Shown: positions 1 through 7,917, numbered from the stretch's first letter. The stretch: DNA of 61,760 bases from Prevotella sp. P5-92 (GCF_002251245.1 NZ_NPJG01000069.1:1-61760), one strand, 5' to 3'. Numbers and translations: made by a program. Notes: a model not told the origin generated them from the sequence alone.

Positions 1-525
1 TTTACGCCCCTTGCCTTGGAAGACGAACAGCTTCTTGCGGTCAAAGCAGATGTCGTCCCATCTGAGGCGGCATGCCTCGCCGACCCTGAGGGCGCAGTCG
101 TAGATGATGGCAAGCAGGGTCTTGTCGTACAGGGAGCAGTTGCGGATAAGACGAGCAATCTGTTCTTGGGAGAGCACTCGCGGCAACCTCTTCGGCTTGC
201 GCACGGGAGGGAGTACGAGACCTCCAGGTTGCTTAAGCCCCATCACCTTGTAGTAGGCCTGCAATCCGAAAATCATGTGTTTGAAGAACGACAGGCTGCA
301 ACGGTTTTTGTCCAGGAGTGTCGACAGATAGTAGTCGATGTCCGTCTGGGTGAACTCCTCTGGCAACTTATTGAAAAACAACACTGCCTGAGCAATTTTC
401 AGGCGATAGTCATAGATACTGCCGTCTGCATATTGTGCCAGACGCAGCTTTTTAGTAAAAAGCGAAATGCGGTCCCTGAATTTGGGTACAGTCGCGATCG
501 CCTTGTCCAATGTTGTATTGGGCAT
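1..525 (-). CDS. Tyrosine recombinase / site-specific integrase, N-terminal part (runs off left edge)
   Basis: Read on the minus strand, this frame is open from an ATG to the window edge (175 codons, no stop). It starts MPNTTLDKAIATVPK. The first ~100 residues form a helical SAM-like core-binding domain. From about residue 140 the phage-integrase catalytic domain begins with IYDCALRVGEACRLRWDDI, where the Arg of ALRVGE is the first catalytic Arg of the family. The other catalytic residues (H-x-x-R, Tyr) lie outside the window. The family cuts and rejoins DNA through a 3'-phosphotyrosine. Short integrases like this often sit next to IS91-type transposases or in transposons of Bacteroidales; which applies here cannot be seen. 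A weaker open frame on the opposite strand is its shadow. Confidence 0.85.
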   Translation of the reverse strand, partial: MPNTTLDKAIATVPKFRDRISLFTKKLRLAQYADGSIYDYRLKIAQAVLFFNKLPEEFTQTDIDYYLSTLLDKNRCSLSFFKHMIFGLQAYYKVMGLKQPGGLVLPPVRKPKRLPRVLSQEQIARLIRNCSLYDKTLLAIIYDCALRVGEACRLRWDDICFDRKKLFVFQGKGRK

Positions 526-948
526 GGTTATTTGTGGTGGAGGGGATTAATGACGGGGTTGTGAAAGAGGTCCGTCATCTCCCTTCACCTTTTAGAGAAA
601 CGTAAAATAAGTGTGAAATATTGTAGTGGAAGGTTATAAGCCGCAGGACTTTAGCTTTTTTCACCGCAGTGAAAAATTAGTGCAACGCCTGAAAATATTC
701 GATTGCTTATGAATAATTAACACAATTGATGACTGATGAATGATTACTTTCGATGAAGTATTAATGACTTGAGTTTCGCATGTGATAATACTCTATGTAT
801 AAGGGTTTTATTTGAACCACAGAGATGAAGAGAAAAAGAGATTTGTATAAATACTCTATATCTCTTATACTCTGTGGTTTAAAATAACTTCCGAAAGTTG
901 AGTTCGTAACTGACGTGAGTATATTGAAGTGAACCCCAAAAAGAGACA
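526..948. other. Non-coding stretch with one imperfect palindrome
   Basis: No credible gene. The only structure I see is a pair of 10-bp inverted arms (AACCACAGAG at 815-824, CTCTGTGGTT at 870-879) around an A/G-rich then pyrimidine-rich core that can itself pair partly. It resembles an intergenic palindromic repeat. The rest is AT-rich and follows the integrase start on its upstream side. Confidence 0.4.
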
Positions 949-1190
949 TCAAAATCCTTCAGAAAGGAACTTGCGAAGATGGATATGTTTGATTCCATCA
1001 TGATTGGCAGTGCGTAGCATGGGGGTGGCGGAGATGACATATTTGGGATAGGCATCGCCTATGGATTGCAACGCTCCGAACTCACGCTTGAAAGTGGAGT
1101 CGCTGTCAATGAGCCATGCTACCTGAACGTAAACACGCTGGTTTGGACGGGTGCATACAAAATCTATTTCTCCGGCACGAAGCTGCCGAG
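949..1190 (-). pseudogene. C-terminal remnant of an AAA ATPase with DUF4143 domain
   Basis: The minus strand translates as a continuous ~80-residue tail ending at a TGA: RAGEIDFVCTRPNQRVYVQV, then WLIDSDSTFKREFGALQSI, then YPKYVISATPMLR, ending HLRKFLSEGF. This is the restriction-endonuclease-like C-terminus typical of ATP-binding DUF4143 proteins (GEIDF followed by a VQV strand). Immediately upstream two in-frame stops appear and the homology ends at the edge of the 22-bp inverted repeat, so the ATPase core is gone. An intact member of the same family lies at 20992-22317, but the tails differ (EVDFVIRYEGECTLIEVKA there), so this is not a simple duplicate. Confidence 0.75.
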
Positions 1191-1200
1191 GTTATTATAT

Positions 1201-1260
1201 TTATTTCTTATACACAACAAAAATGAAGAAAATGTGGATTTTGTTGTGTATAAGAAATAA
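1201..1260. repeat. Perfect 22-bp inverted repeat, 16-nt loop
   Basis: Arms at 1201-1222 and 1239-1260 (TTATTTCTTATACACAACAA plus AA, and its exact reverse complement) form a perfect 22-bp stem around a 16-nt loop. It separates the truncated DUF4143 tail from the next gene. It has no T-run outside the stem, so it is not an obvious Rho-independent terminator. A miniature element or inverted recombination product fits as well. Confidence 0.7.
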
Positions 1261-1276
1261 AATTTAAGATAAAGAC

Positions 1277-2344
1277 ATGCCTGAGGGGAACGGGATTGCT
1301 GAGATATTTGATGCCCGGGAGGACGGACTGAAGTGTGTGCACTTCGAGTCGGGGAATGTCGGTGTGGTGGATGAGCACGGAGAAGTCATCTACCAGATTG
1401 ATAAATGTCGGCATATAGAATTTGCGGAGCATGACTTTCTGAAACTGAAGTTCGGCGTTGCGGAGATACTGGCTAACCCCACATTGAAGAATGCGCCGAG
1501 TGACGATGAAGGTTATCTGCGGTCTGTCTTCTATGTCGATATGAAATCGGGGCAGATGTATGGCAGTATGCCGCAGATCCTGCATCGAAAGGAATTTGAG
1601 CTGCTGTATGTCGGAGGTTTCCTGTGTACCAGAACGCGGAAGTGCTATATGGTGGAGCGGAAGCCTGACCTCATTGCGGCAAGCCCCAATGGACTGTACC
1701 TGCCACTGACTTGCTTCGACATAACAGACGATGAAAGCCTCAACGATGTCTTTCGGTGGTATGGCGTTTTTGAAGTGTGCCTGTTGAAGAACGATGACAG
1801 CAAGGTTTATTGGCTGTTGAGGGTGTATAAGGATGACTCCGTCCTGGTGATGGATGAGAATGGACTGCACACCTATGTCTGGATGGACGAGAGGACGGGC
1901 AAGGTGACAAGGCGGGAGTTGGGCTACATGAGGAATGAAGCCGAGCGAGCTGTGATGACCCTTACGCTGAACGACATCAAGCGGGAAGCTGTTGACAGGT
2001 ATATCGAGAAGGAAGCTGCGGCTAAAAGGGAGGAAGAGAGAACACGCGAGAAAGAGATGAAAGCCATGACCATTGTCGAGCCAATCCGCATTGGCGGCAA
2101 ATGGGGACTGAGGAGCAACGGACGAATGGTGGTTCCTCCAATGTACCGCAACATACTTACGCCCGTGGGGAAGTATTGTGCCGTGGAGTCATGCCCTGGC
2201 ATCTGGGGCGTGATTGCCATTGATGGCAAGGTGGAGATAGAGCCAAGATATGAGAGGGTGGAGATACGGCCTGACGGAACGGTGGAGCTGACGGTGGTGA
2301 AAGGGAAAAAGGTGGTTAAAAGGTTAAGGGGGATTGATGATTGA
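1277..2344 (+). CDS. Uncharacterised protein with C-terminal WG-like repeats; possible orphan helicase tail
   Basis: 355 residues, no recognised enzyme domain. The N-terminal two thirds alternate short beta-rich motifs (FESGNVGVVDEHGEVIYQID, VFYVDMKSGQMYGSMPQI). A charged helix (~residues 230-260, KEAAAKREEERTREKEMKA) leads to two WG-type repeats, GGKWGLRSNGRMVVPPMYRN and CPGIWGVIAIDGKVEIEPRY. Such repeats are found in surface or regulatory proteins and in long tails of Bacteroidales DEAD/DEAH helicases. The gene lies 100 bases before a helicase whose own tail has the same flavour (MTDDGLTFYPRIRSKW). It may be the surviving 3' part of a second helicase gene; that is inference. No ribosome-binding site is visible, as usual here. 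Confidence 0.6.
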   Translation: MPEGNGIAEIFDAREDGLKCVHFESGNVGVVDEHGEVIYQIDKCRHIEFAEHDFLKLKFGVAEILANPTLKNAPSDDEGYLRSVFYVDMKSGQMYGSMPQILHRKEFELLYVGGFLCTRTRKCYMVERKPDLIAASPNGLYLPLTCFDITDDESLNDVFRWYGVFEVCLLKNDDSKVYWLLRVYKDDSVLVMDENGLHTYVWMDERTGKVTRRELGYMRNEAERAVMTLTLNDIKREAVDRYIEKEAAAKREEERTREKEMKAMTIVEPIRIGGKWGLRSNGRMVVPPMYRNILTPVGKYCAVESCPGIWGVIAIDGKVEIEPRYERVEIRPDGTVELTVVKGKKVVKRLRGIDD

Positions 2345-2444
2345 TGATTTATGATTATTGATTGATGATTATTCACACATTATATATTTATCAGTGGTGT
2401 TCATCAAGCTACGCAAGTTTTTGATTATTGAATAATGATTGAAT

Positions 2445-4727
2445 ATGCTGAGAGATTATCAGATTGAGATATGCTCACGAGTAAGGGAGGCGTTTGAGAA
2501 GCACAGGAGTGTGATGATGCAGATGCCTACGGGAACGGGAAAGACTGTGGTATTGGCGGAAATGGTACGGCAGTATCTTAACTCCTATGCAGTGGGACAC
2601 TGCAACTCCTATGGTAACGGGGATAATGATGCTGCGGGAAACGGCACCTCCTGTGCTGAGAGGTGTAGGGTGCTGATCGTCGCACACCGTATCGAGTTGA
2701 TAGAGCAGATGGGAGAACACTTGACGCGATATGACATTGACTATGGGTTTATTGCCAGAGGCAAGAAAGCAGAAGAGATAAAGCCGGTCATGGTAGCGTC
2801 TATACAAACTATAAGTTCTCAGCTAAATGCTCTAACCTCTACCCTCTACCCTTCTTTTATCATCATTGACGAAGCGCATCATGCTGTGGCCCAGACCTAC
2901 AGGCAGTTGTGGGACGCATGGCCTGAGGCGAGATTCCTGGGACTGACGGCTACGCCGTATCGCCTCTCTGGCGAGGGATTCACCGACCTGTTTGACATGC
3001 TGGTTGACTCGTGGACCGTGAAGCGGTTCATTGCCGAGGGGTGGCTGTCGGCTTATGACTACTACTCTATCCGACCGGAAAGCGATGAGCAGAAACTCAT
3101 CGACAACCTGAAGAAGCGAGGGGCTGACGGTGACTTCCAGATGAAGGAGCTGCATGAGACATTGGATGTGGTGCCTTGTATCGAAAGACTATTCGAGTCG
3201 TTTGAGCGGTTTGTCTGCGACATGAAGGGCATTGTATATGCGATAGATATTACCCATGCGGAGCATATCGCTGAATATTATAGGGAGCAAGGGGTAGTTG
3301 CTTATGCTATAAGTTCGAAGACTCCTAAAGAAGAACGCAAAGCGATAGTGGAACGATTCAAAAGCTCGACAGGGGGGATTCAGGTACTCGTCAGCGTGGA
3401 TTTGTTCTCGGAGGGATTTGACTGCCCGGATGTGGAGTTCATACAGATGGCACGTCCTACCCTCTCGTTGGCCAAGTACCTACAGATGGTGGGACGTGGA
3501 TTGAGAGCGCATGAGGGGAAGGAGTGCTGCACGATTATCGACAATGTGGGGCTGTACAGGATGTTCGGGTTGCCTTCGGGAGAGAGAAACTGGGGGGTGT
3601 ACTTCGGAGGATTAAAGGATGAAAGGATGAAAGAACTAAACAACCTTGGCTTTGACCTTAACCATAACAGTGGCTCTTTCAGGAAAGAAGGGGATGCAGC
3701 TTTGGTAAAGATTGTGGGGCATGAAGGAATGGCAGCGAGGTTTAAAAGACTTGGCAGGGCGGGATTTGAAAGGAAGAAGAAGGACGTGTTGTTGAGCGGA
3801 AAGCGAAAAAAGGTATGGGTGTGGGTTGACACACTGACTGGCATCACATTCGAGAGGAATCCCGTTGCTGTTGACTTCAAGGGCGTGGAGATGATGACCG
3901 ATGACGGTCTGACGTTCTATCCACGCATACGGTCGAAATGGGTTGACGGAAAGAGTGGCATCAACAGAAAGGCTTTGGAGACCCAGGTAGGCGACGGCTT
4001 CGGATGGATGAAACGCTATGTGTCGTTGTACGAACCCGACAAGGTGTATGAGCTGCAGGAGGTGATGGCTGGCGGCATGAGGGTGTATAAGGACGAGAAG
4101 GGCAAGACGTTCTTCCAGCAAGACCTTGACTCGCCCTTGGTCAGCAAGGAAGAAGCTGGAGGCAAGAACGCTTTCATGGTGCTGTGTGACAAAAGGCTGG
4201 AAGAATGGAAGGCGAAGGTGTGGGAAAGCAGGAGAAACTGTTTCGTTCATGTTGACGCTACAACGGGAGCATGGTGTCTGGATGGAGGGCAGGCGGAGAA
4301 GGATGGTGAGTTCTATCGGATAGTAGATAGGGAGTGTTGGTTTGACGGGAACACGGGATTTGTCTATCATCATCGTCCCGTAGTGCGTTACAGAGGCTTT
4401 GTGAAGTTGGTGTATGACGGCGACTTGGTGTATATCATGAACATTCACGAAGAGCGGTTCATTGCCTATCACAACTGGGAGATTAGGGCTGACGACGGCA
4501 TCTGCACCATCGGCAACAAGCTTTACCTGAAAAGAAACAAGGATGGCAAGGCATTGTGGATAAGGAAGCGCAGCGGCGATTTCCAGATGTTTGTGGTCAA
4601 TGAACCTATGATGGTGGAGGACTCCCAAAAGAGGCCCCTGACTATTGATGTGCAGATGATGATTATCAACAAATACGGCAAGGAGGTTGAGAAGAAACGG
4701 ATAAAGAGGGAGGTAAACGATTATTAG
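2445..4727 (+). CDS. DEAD/DEAH-box superfamily 2 helicase with long accessory tail
   Basis: The core occupies residues ~1-400: Walker A MPTGTGKT, motif II IIDEAHHA (DEAH type), motif III LTATPYR, then the second RecA lobe with VSVDLFSEGFDCPDVEF and motif VI QMVGRGLR. This matches SSL2-like SF2 helicases that unwind or remodel nucleic acid using ATP. The remaining ~360 residues form a basic, beta-rich tail of unknown role (WVDTLTGITF, MTDDGLTFYPRIRSKW, YKDEKGKTFFQQDLDS). I chose ATG at 2445, directly before LRDYQIEI, over an upstream TTG. Low-complexity Asn/Gly around residues 50-70 (CNSYGNGDNDAAGNG) interrupts the region after motif I. Substrate unknown. A hairpin with a T-run follows the stop. 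Confidence 0.85.
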   Translation: MLRDYQIEICSRVREAFEKHRSVMMQMPTGTGKTVVLAEMVRQYLNSYAVGHCNSYGNGDNDAAGNGTSCAERCRVLIVAHRIELIEQMGEHLTRYDIDYGFIARGKKAEEIKPVMVASIQTISSQLNALTSTLYPSFIIIDEAHHAVAQTYRQLWDAWPEARFLGLTATPYRLSGEGFTDLFDMLVDSWTVKRFIAEGWLSAYDYYSIRPESDEQKLIDNLKKRGADGDFQMKELHETLDVVPCIERLFESFERFVCDMKGIVYAIDITHAEHIAEYYREQGVVAYAISSKTPKEERKAIVERFKSSTGGIQVLVSVDLFSEGFDCPDVEFIQMARPTLSLAKYLQMVGRGLRAHEGKECCTIIDNVGLYRMFGLPSGERNWGVYFGGLKDERMKELNNLGFDLNHNSGSFRKEGDAALVKIVGHEGMAARFKRLGRAGFERKKKDVLLSGKRKKVWVWVDTLTGITFERNPVAVDFKGVEMMTDDGLTFYPRIRSKWVDGKSGINRKALETQVGDGFGWMKRYVSLYEPDKVYELQEVMAGGMRVYKDEKGKTFFQQDLDSPLVSKEEAGGKNAFMVLCDKRLEEWKAKVWESRRNCFVHVDATTGAWCLDGGQAEKDGEFYRIVDRECWFDGNTGFVYHHRPVVRYRGFVKLVYDGDLVYIMNIHEERFIAYHNWEIRADDGICTIGNKLYLKRNKDGKALWIRKRSGDFQMFVVNEPMMVEDSQKRPLTIDVQMMIINKYGKEVEKKRIKREVNDY

Positions 4728-4773
4728 GTATTTTTTCTCCCCTATTTTTTTACTTTAGAACAAGACGGAGAAG

Positions 4774-4806
4774 AAAGGACGGGTCGATGGCTCGTCCTTT
4801 TTTTGC
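4774..4806 (+). terminator. Rho-independent terminator of the helicase gene
   Basis: AAGGACG and CGTCCTT pair around an 11-nt loop, followed by a run of eight T. It begins about 47 bases after the helicase stop codon. Confidence 0.7.
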
Positions 4807-4875
4807 TGTTTTGTGGCATTCAGAGGGTAAATAGGAGCCATTTTGTAGAGAAATACGCACATTTTTGAATTTTTG

Positions 4876-4907
4876 TTTGGCGAATTGGGAAAGGCAGTGT
4901 AACTTTG
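4876..4907 (+). promoter_or_regulatory. Bacteroidota-type promoter (TTTG-N20-TAACTTTG)
   Basis: TTTG at 4876-4879, exactly 20 bases, then TAACTTTG at 4900-4907. It matches the primary sigma-factor consensus of the phylum. It would transcribe the broken DUF6088 stub that follows after ~55 bases. Confidence 0.75.
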
Positions 4908-4962
4908 CATCACGTTTCAGGAAATTATAAGATATTCGTGAATAAAATATTCATTATTAAGA

Positions 4963-5079
4963 ATGGAAAGTATTGAGAATAAGATATTAAAGTCACTTAA
5001 GAAATGCGGTAGGGGTACGGTGTTTTTTGCCGACCGTTTCGCACGTCTTGGGAATGCGGATGTTCGGATCACTGTCTGA
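4963..5079 (+). pseudogene. N-terminal stub of a DUF6088 (AbiEi-like antitoxin) gene
   Basis: A 38-codon frame opens MESIENKILKSLKKCGRG and continues TVFFADRFARLGNADV before a stop. This matches the opening helix-turn-helix of DUF6088 / AbiEi-type proteins (K-x-GRG-x-x-FF-x-x-DF), normally ~200 residues and often antitoxins paired with an AbiEii nucleotidyltransferase. Homology breaks at about 5060, where an unrelated reading frame takes over. The promoter upstream is intact, so a truncated peptide could still be made. Confidence 0.65.
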
Positions 5080-5350
5080 GGAGTGTGCCGAGCTGCGCAA
5101 GGCATCGGCGCACATCATTCATCTGCAACAGAATATCCGACCGCCAAAGAAGACGGATAAGGCACTGTCGAAGCTGGAACGTGAGAAGAACATTGTGAAC
5201 ATGTACAACGAAGATCACAGCATTGATGACATTTTTGCCATCAGCGGTTTCACAAGCCGAAGTTCCGTGTTTCGCATACTCAACAAGCATGGTGTGACGC
5301 TGAACCGAGGGCCGCATAGTGGACCGCTGAAGAAAAGGAATAAAGAATAA
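5054..5350 (+). CDS. Small helix-turn-helix protein or fragment
   Basis: About 98 residues in a frame different from the preceding stub. A coiled N-terminal part (LSEECAELRKASAHIIHLQQ) is followed by a basic linker and a resolvase-like helix-turn-helix: IVNMYNEDHSIDDIFAISGF then RSSVFRILNKHGV. The start is uncertain: ATGs at 5054 and 5060 are in frame, and an earlier ATG at 5027 reads through DUF6088-derived sequence. It may be the C-terminal DNA-binding part of a recombinase or transposase that lost its catalytic half, joined to the DUF6088 stub by deletion. Function not assigned. Confidence 0.5.
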   Translation: MRMFGSLSEECAELRKASAHIIHLQQNIRPPKKTDKALSKLEREKNIVNMYNEDHSIDDIFAISGFTSRSSVFRILNKHGVTLNRGPHSGPLKKRNKE

Positions 5351-5365
5351 ACAAAAACATATACG

Positions 5366-5446
5366 ATGAATAAGACGTTCAATATCTACTGTGATGAAAG
5401 CACCCACATGGTGCATGACGGTCATCCCTTGCCGACACCGATATAA
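5366..5446 (+). pseudogene. N-terminal stub of a DUF3800 gene
   Basis: Twenty-six codons begin MNKTFNIYCDEST and include HDGHP before an early stop. The motif FNIYCDES near a start codon is the hallmark opening of DUF3800 (an RNase H-like fold whose first catalytic Asp is in CDES). The rest of the ~250-residue gene is missing; the frame ends inside a hairpin that appears to terminate an opposite-strand RNA. Confidence 0.6.
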
Positions 5447-5512
5447 AAAGCGCAAGACCCGAATTGCATCAATGGCAACCGGGTCTCGAAACTCATTCTA
5501 TCTATAGATGAG
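5441..5512 (-). ncRNA. Candidate orphan small RNA (~72 nt) with own promoter and terminator
   Basis: A consensus minus-strand promoter points left, and about 55 bases inside the transcript a strong hairpin forms (arms 5455-5461 and 5480-5486, AGACCCG/CGGGTCT, with an inner TTGC/GCAA pairing), followed on the minus strand by TGCGCTTTTTAT. No start codon with a useful frame lies between. The 5' part can fold (CTCAT...ATGAG). Either a bona fide small RNA or the leader of a deleted gene; the sequence alone cannot decide. Confidence 0.45.
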
Positions 5513-5517
5513 CGCTG

Positions 5518-5548
5518 CAAAGGTACGAAGATTCTTTGAAATAACAAA
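5518..5548 (-). promoter_or_regulatory. Minus-strand promoter of the orphan RNA (TTTG-N19-TACCTTTG)
   Basis: On the minus strand TTTG (5545-5548), 19 bases, then TACCTTTG (5518-5525). No gene lies downstream on that strand before a terminator hairpin. Confidence 0.6.
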
Positions 5549-5636
5549 GGTTTTTCATTGAATTCTTCTCGACTTTAACATTTGCAGGGCAGTATTGTAA
5601 GATAATTGGAAAGAAAATAACATAATTGCACAAATA

Positions 5637-6044
5637 ATGGCGACAATAGGGTTGGACGGCAAGCCGAAGGTTCGTCCGATGCAGTATATGGTGTTGGAGG
5701 ATGGGAAACTATGGTTCTGCACCAACTCCAAGAAGGAGGTCTTTGCAGAACTGCAAGCCAATCCCTTTGTGGAACTCTGTGGCTGCAAACTGGAAAAGGA
5801 TGAGATGCAGACTCCTTGGATTCGTTTCTCGGCAGAGGCAGTTTTCGAGGAAAGGCAGGACATCAGGGATGCCATCATCGACAAGAGTGCCATCGTGAAT
5901 GCGCTATACAAGACCATGCGTGACAATCCCATCTTCAAGGTGTTCTATCTGAAGGACATCGACGGATGGATGACCAACCTCGGCCATGTAAAAGGACTGG
6001 AGAATAGAGAGGAGTTTGCAAGACCCGTACATTTTAAGTTTTAA
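5637..6044 (+). CDS. Pyridoxamine 5'-phosphate oxidase-family flavoprotein, short N-terminus
   Basis: 135 residues with the split-barrel signature of PPOX/FMN-binding proteins: ATIGLDGKPKVRPMQYMV at the very start, then KLWFCTNSKKEVFAELQANP, and FKVFYLKDIDGWMTNL near the end. Members bind FMN or F420 and reduce varied substrates or act as flavin stores; the substrate here is unknown. Relatives usually carry ~15-20 more residues (a first helix ending in FYLATxDG), so this start is probably the scar of a lost 5' end, or translation starts upstream at a non-ATG codon. It heads a compact run with the DUF4405, acetyltransferase, DUF6198 and PAS genes. Confidence 0.75.
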   Translation: MATIGLDGKPKVRPMQYMVLEDGKLWFCTNSKKEVFAELQANPFVELCGCKLEKDEMQTPWIRFSAEAVFEERQDIRDAIIDKSAIVNALYKTMRDNPIFKVFYLKDIDGWMTNLGHVKGLENREEFARPVHFKF

Positions 6045-6059
6045 GGCATAAAAGATACA

Positions 6060-6494
6060 ATGAAGATAATATTCAAGATTGATTGCGGACTATATCCGCT
6101 CGGACTATTTACGATTCTGTCTGGCATATGTTTGCACACAGCCGGACATGGAGACAACCACCAGATATGGGAGATTTGGGCAGTAGTTCATTCTGTCATA
6201 GCTGTTTCGTTTTCTGTATTGCTTGCCTATCACGTTCACACTCATCGGACTTGGTTCAAGGCTTTACGTCGAAACACCATCTTCAAAAAACAGCCTATGA
6301 CAAGCATGCTTTCTGTCGCATGCTTGGTCACCATGCTTTCCGGAATTGCCCTTATTGGGATATGGGGTGCAAACACACATATCGGACTATTACATTATAT
6401 AATTGGCATCGGTTTTACTCTTCTCATGCTGGCTCATGGAGCAAAAAGAGTACGTGTCATTAAAAAAACTGTATTCCCAAATCATCGGAGGTAG
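6060..6494 (+). CDS. DUF4405 / cytochrome b-like four-helix membrane protein
   Basis: 144 residues with four hydrophobic segments: ~10-28 (LYPLGLFTILSGICLHTAG), ~38-60 (VVHSVIAVSFSVLLAYHVH), ~80-102 and ~108-128. Histidines at the helix ends (HTAGHGDNH, HSV, AYHVHTH, HYIIG, AHG) are spaced like heme ligands of DUF4405 and ferric-reductase-like transmembrane domains. A quinone- or heme-linked electron-transfer role in the inner membrane is likely but not proved by sequence. It starts 15 bases after the flavoprotein gene and is probably co-transcribed. The Arg-rich end (NHRR) is normal for a cytoplasmic tail. Confidence 0.65.
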   Translation: MKIIFKIDCGLYPLGLFTILSGICLHTAGHGDNHQIWEIWAVVHSVIAVSFSVLLAYHVHTHRTWFKALRRNTIFKKQPMTSMLSVACLVTMLSGIALIGIWGANTHIGLLHYIIGIGFTLLMLAHGAKRVRVIKKTVFPNHRR

Positions 6495-6604
6495 CGAAAG
6501 GTCGAGGCGAAGAACTCACTCCCCTCGTTTATGTGGATGATAACAAATATTACATCGAACTGAAATGCGAGCGCGGAACATGCGCCATAATTGCTTTTGA
6601 ATAG
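6488..6604 (+). pseudogene. C-terminal remnant of an unidentified gene
   Basis: Between the membrane protein and the acetyltransferase a 38-codon open tail reads EVAKGRGEELTPLVYVDDNK then YYIELKCERGTCAIIAF and a stop. Its composition is protein-like and has no start codon; an in-frame stop lies ~30 bases upstream. I read it as the 3' end of a gene whose body was deleted. Family not recognised. Confidence 0.4.
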
Positions 6605-6606
6605 AT

Positions 6607-7170
6607 ATGACAGTACAAGAATATAGAGATTACATAGCAGCAGGGAACCCTGTCGAGAACGGTAGCGAACCACACCTCTTCATGCACCAGATGGCACAAG
6701 AGGCTATTCGCATTACCATGGAGATAAATAATAAGTACCACACGCCAGAGGAGCTTAGAAAGTTGTTCTCCGACCTTTGGGACATTGACGTACCAGAGAC
6801 ATTCGGCATGTTTCCACCTTTCAATACCGATTGTGGAAAGAATACCCATATCGGCGAGCGAGTATTCATCAATAGCGGTTGTAAGTTCCAGGATCAAGGA
6901 GGCATCTTCATCGGCAATGATTGTCTTATAGGACACAATGCAACACTCTGTACTATCAATCACAATCCCGATCCAGAGCATCGTGGCGACATGACATTCA
7001 AGCCAATTCGCATTGAAAATAAGGTGTGGCTTGGAGCAAACGTAACCATCTGTCCTGGTGTCACCATCGGTGAAGGAGCCGTTGTTGCAGCAGGAGCAGT
7101 TGTAACAAAAGATGTAGAAGCAAGAACAGTTGTGGGTGGTGTACCGGCTAAGTTCATAAAGAAGGTTTAG
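6607..7170 (+). CDS. Maltose/galactoside O-acetyltransferase family protein (hexapeptide repeat)
   Basis: 187 residues, the usual length. The N-terminal Mac domain (AAGNPVENGSE...AQEAIRITMEIN) precedes a left-handed beta-helix of hexapeptides: FINSGCKFQDQGGIFIGND, IGHNATLCTINHNPDPEHRG (with the catalytic His in NHNP), VWLGANVTICPGVTIGEG and AVVAAGAVVTKDVEARTVVG. The family transfers acetyl from acetyl-CoA to a sugar hydroxyl in the cytoplasm (LacA, Maa, NodL). The ATG comes two bases after the preceding remnant's stop. The next gene follows after four bases, indicating an operon. Confidence 0.88.
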   Translation: MTVQEYRDYIAAGNPVENGSEPHLFMHQMAQEAIRITMEINNKYHTPEELRKLFSDLWDIDVPETFGMFPPFNTDCGKNTHIGERVFINSGCKFQDQGGIFIGNDCLIGHNATLCTINHNPDPEHRGDMTFKPIRIENKVWLGANVTICPGVTIGEGAVVAAGAVVTKDVEARTVVGGVPAKFIKKV

Positions 7171-7174
7171 AAAA

Positions 7175-7903
7175 ATGAAAGATAAGATTATTTCATTCAT
7201 CTGGCAGCACTTTCTGCTTCTCATTTCGCTTTATGTAATGACGCTTGGAGTAGCCGTTTGCGTCAGGAGTCAACTTGGCAGCAGCGTGATCTCGACCATA
7301 CCGTACGTTATGGCGAGTGCCGGCGATTTTATTGACGCAGTACCAGATTGGACTATCGGTACCTATACCATAGTGATGAATGCCGTCTTCGTTGTGGCAC
7401 AGATACTGATACTAAGAAGAAACTTTGAGTGGGTACAGCTGTTCCAGCTCGTTATCGGATGTTTCTTCGGTATGCTCATTGACTTGAACATGTATCTGAC
7501 ACAGTGGCTTCTGTCCGATGCGCTTTGGATTAACGTCTTAGTACAGATTGCCGGCTGTACCATCCTTGGCATCGGCATTGCTATGGAGGTTAAATGTGGT
7601 TCCGTAACGATGCCTGGTGAAGGTATTACGATTGCTATCCATAAGGTTACAGGGCTTGAGTTTCCGAAGGCAAAGATATGGGTTGACACATCACTCGTCA
7701 TCCTTGCCGTTATCCTATGCTTTCTTCTGCTCGGCTCATGGCAATGGCAGATAGTAGGCGTTGGCACACTATTCGCCATGGTGTATGTGGGCGTAGTCGT
7801 TAGATTTGCCGCCAAATATCTCGGATGGTTTGACCGCATCCTTGCCTACAAACCAGGATTCCGTCGCTATGTCTATGGGTTGGCTCGCTATATAAAACAT
7901 TAA
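7175..7903 (+). CDS. DUF6198 (YczE/YitT-like) integral membrane protein
   Basis: 242 residues with five to six membrane spans, e.g. LLLISLYVMTLGVAVCVRSQ, IVMNAVFVVAQILIL, LVIGCFFGMLIDLNMY, IAGCTILGIGIAMEV and SLVILAVILCFLLLG. The motif LGSSVISTIPYV after the first helix and the glycine-rich PGEGI segment (SVTMPGEGITIAI) are typical of this family, for which no transport substrate is established. It sits in a tight operon (4-base gap upstream, 14 bases downstream) with a sugar acetyltransferase and a PAS protein. Confidence 0.75.
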   Translation: MKDKIISFIWQHFLLLISLYVMTLGVAVCVRSQLGSSVISTIPYVMASAGDFIDAVPDWTIGTYTIVMNAVFVVAQILILRRNFEWVQLFQLVIGCFFGMLIDLNMYLTQWLLSDALWINVLVQIAGCTILGIGIAMEVKCGSVTMPGEGITIAIHKVTGLEFPKAKIWVDTSLVILAVILCFLLLGSWQWQIVGVGTLFAMVYVGVVVRFAAKYLGWFDRILAYKPGFRRYVYGLARYIKH

Positions 7904-7917
7904 TAACGCATCAAATC

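Noticed and set aside
16..564. 182-codon plus-strand frame at the left edge
   Set aside because: Mirror of the tyrosine recombinase on the minus strand, which has the clear ALRVGE signature.
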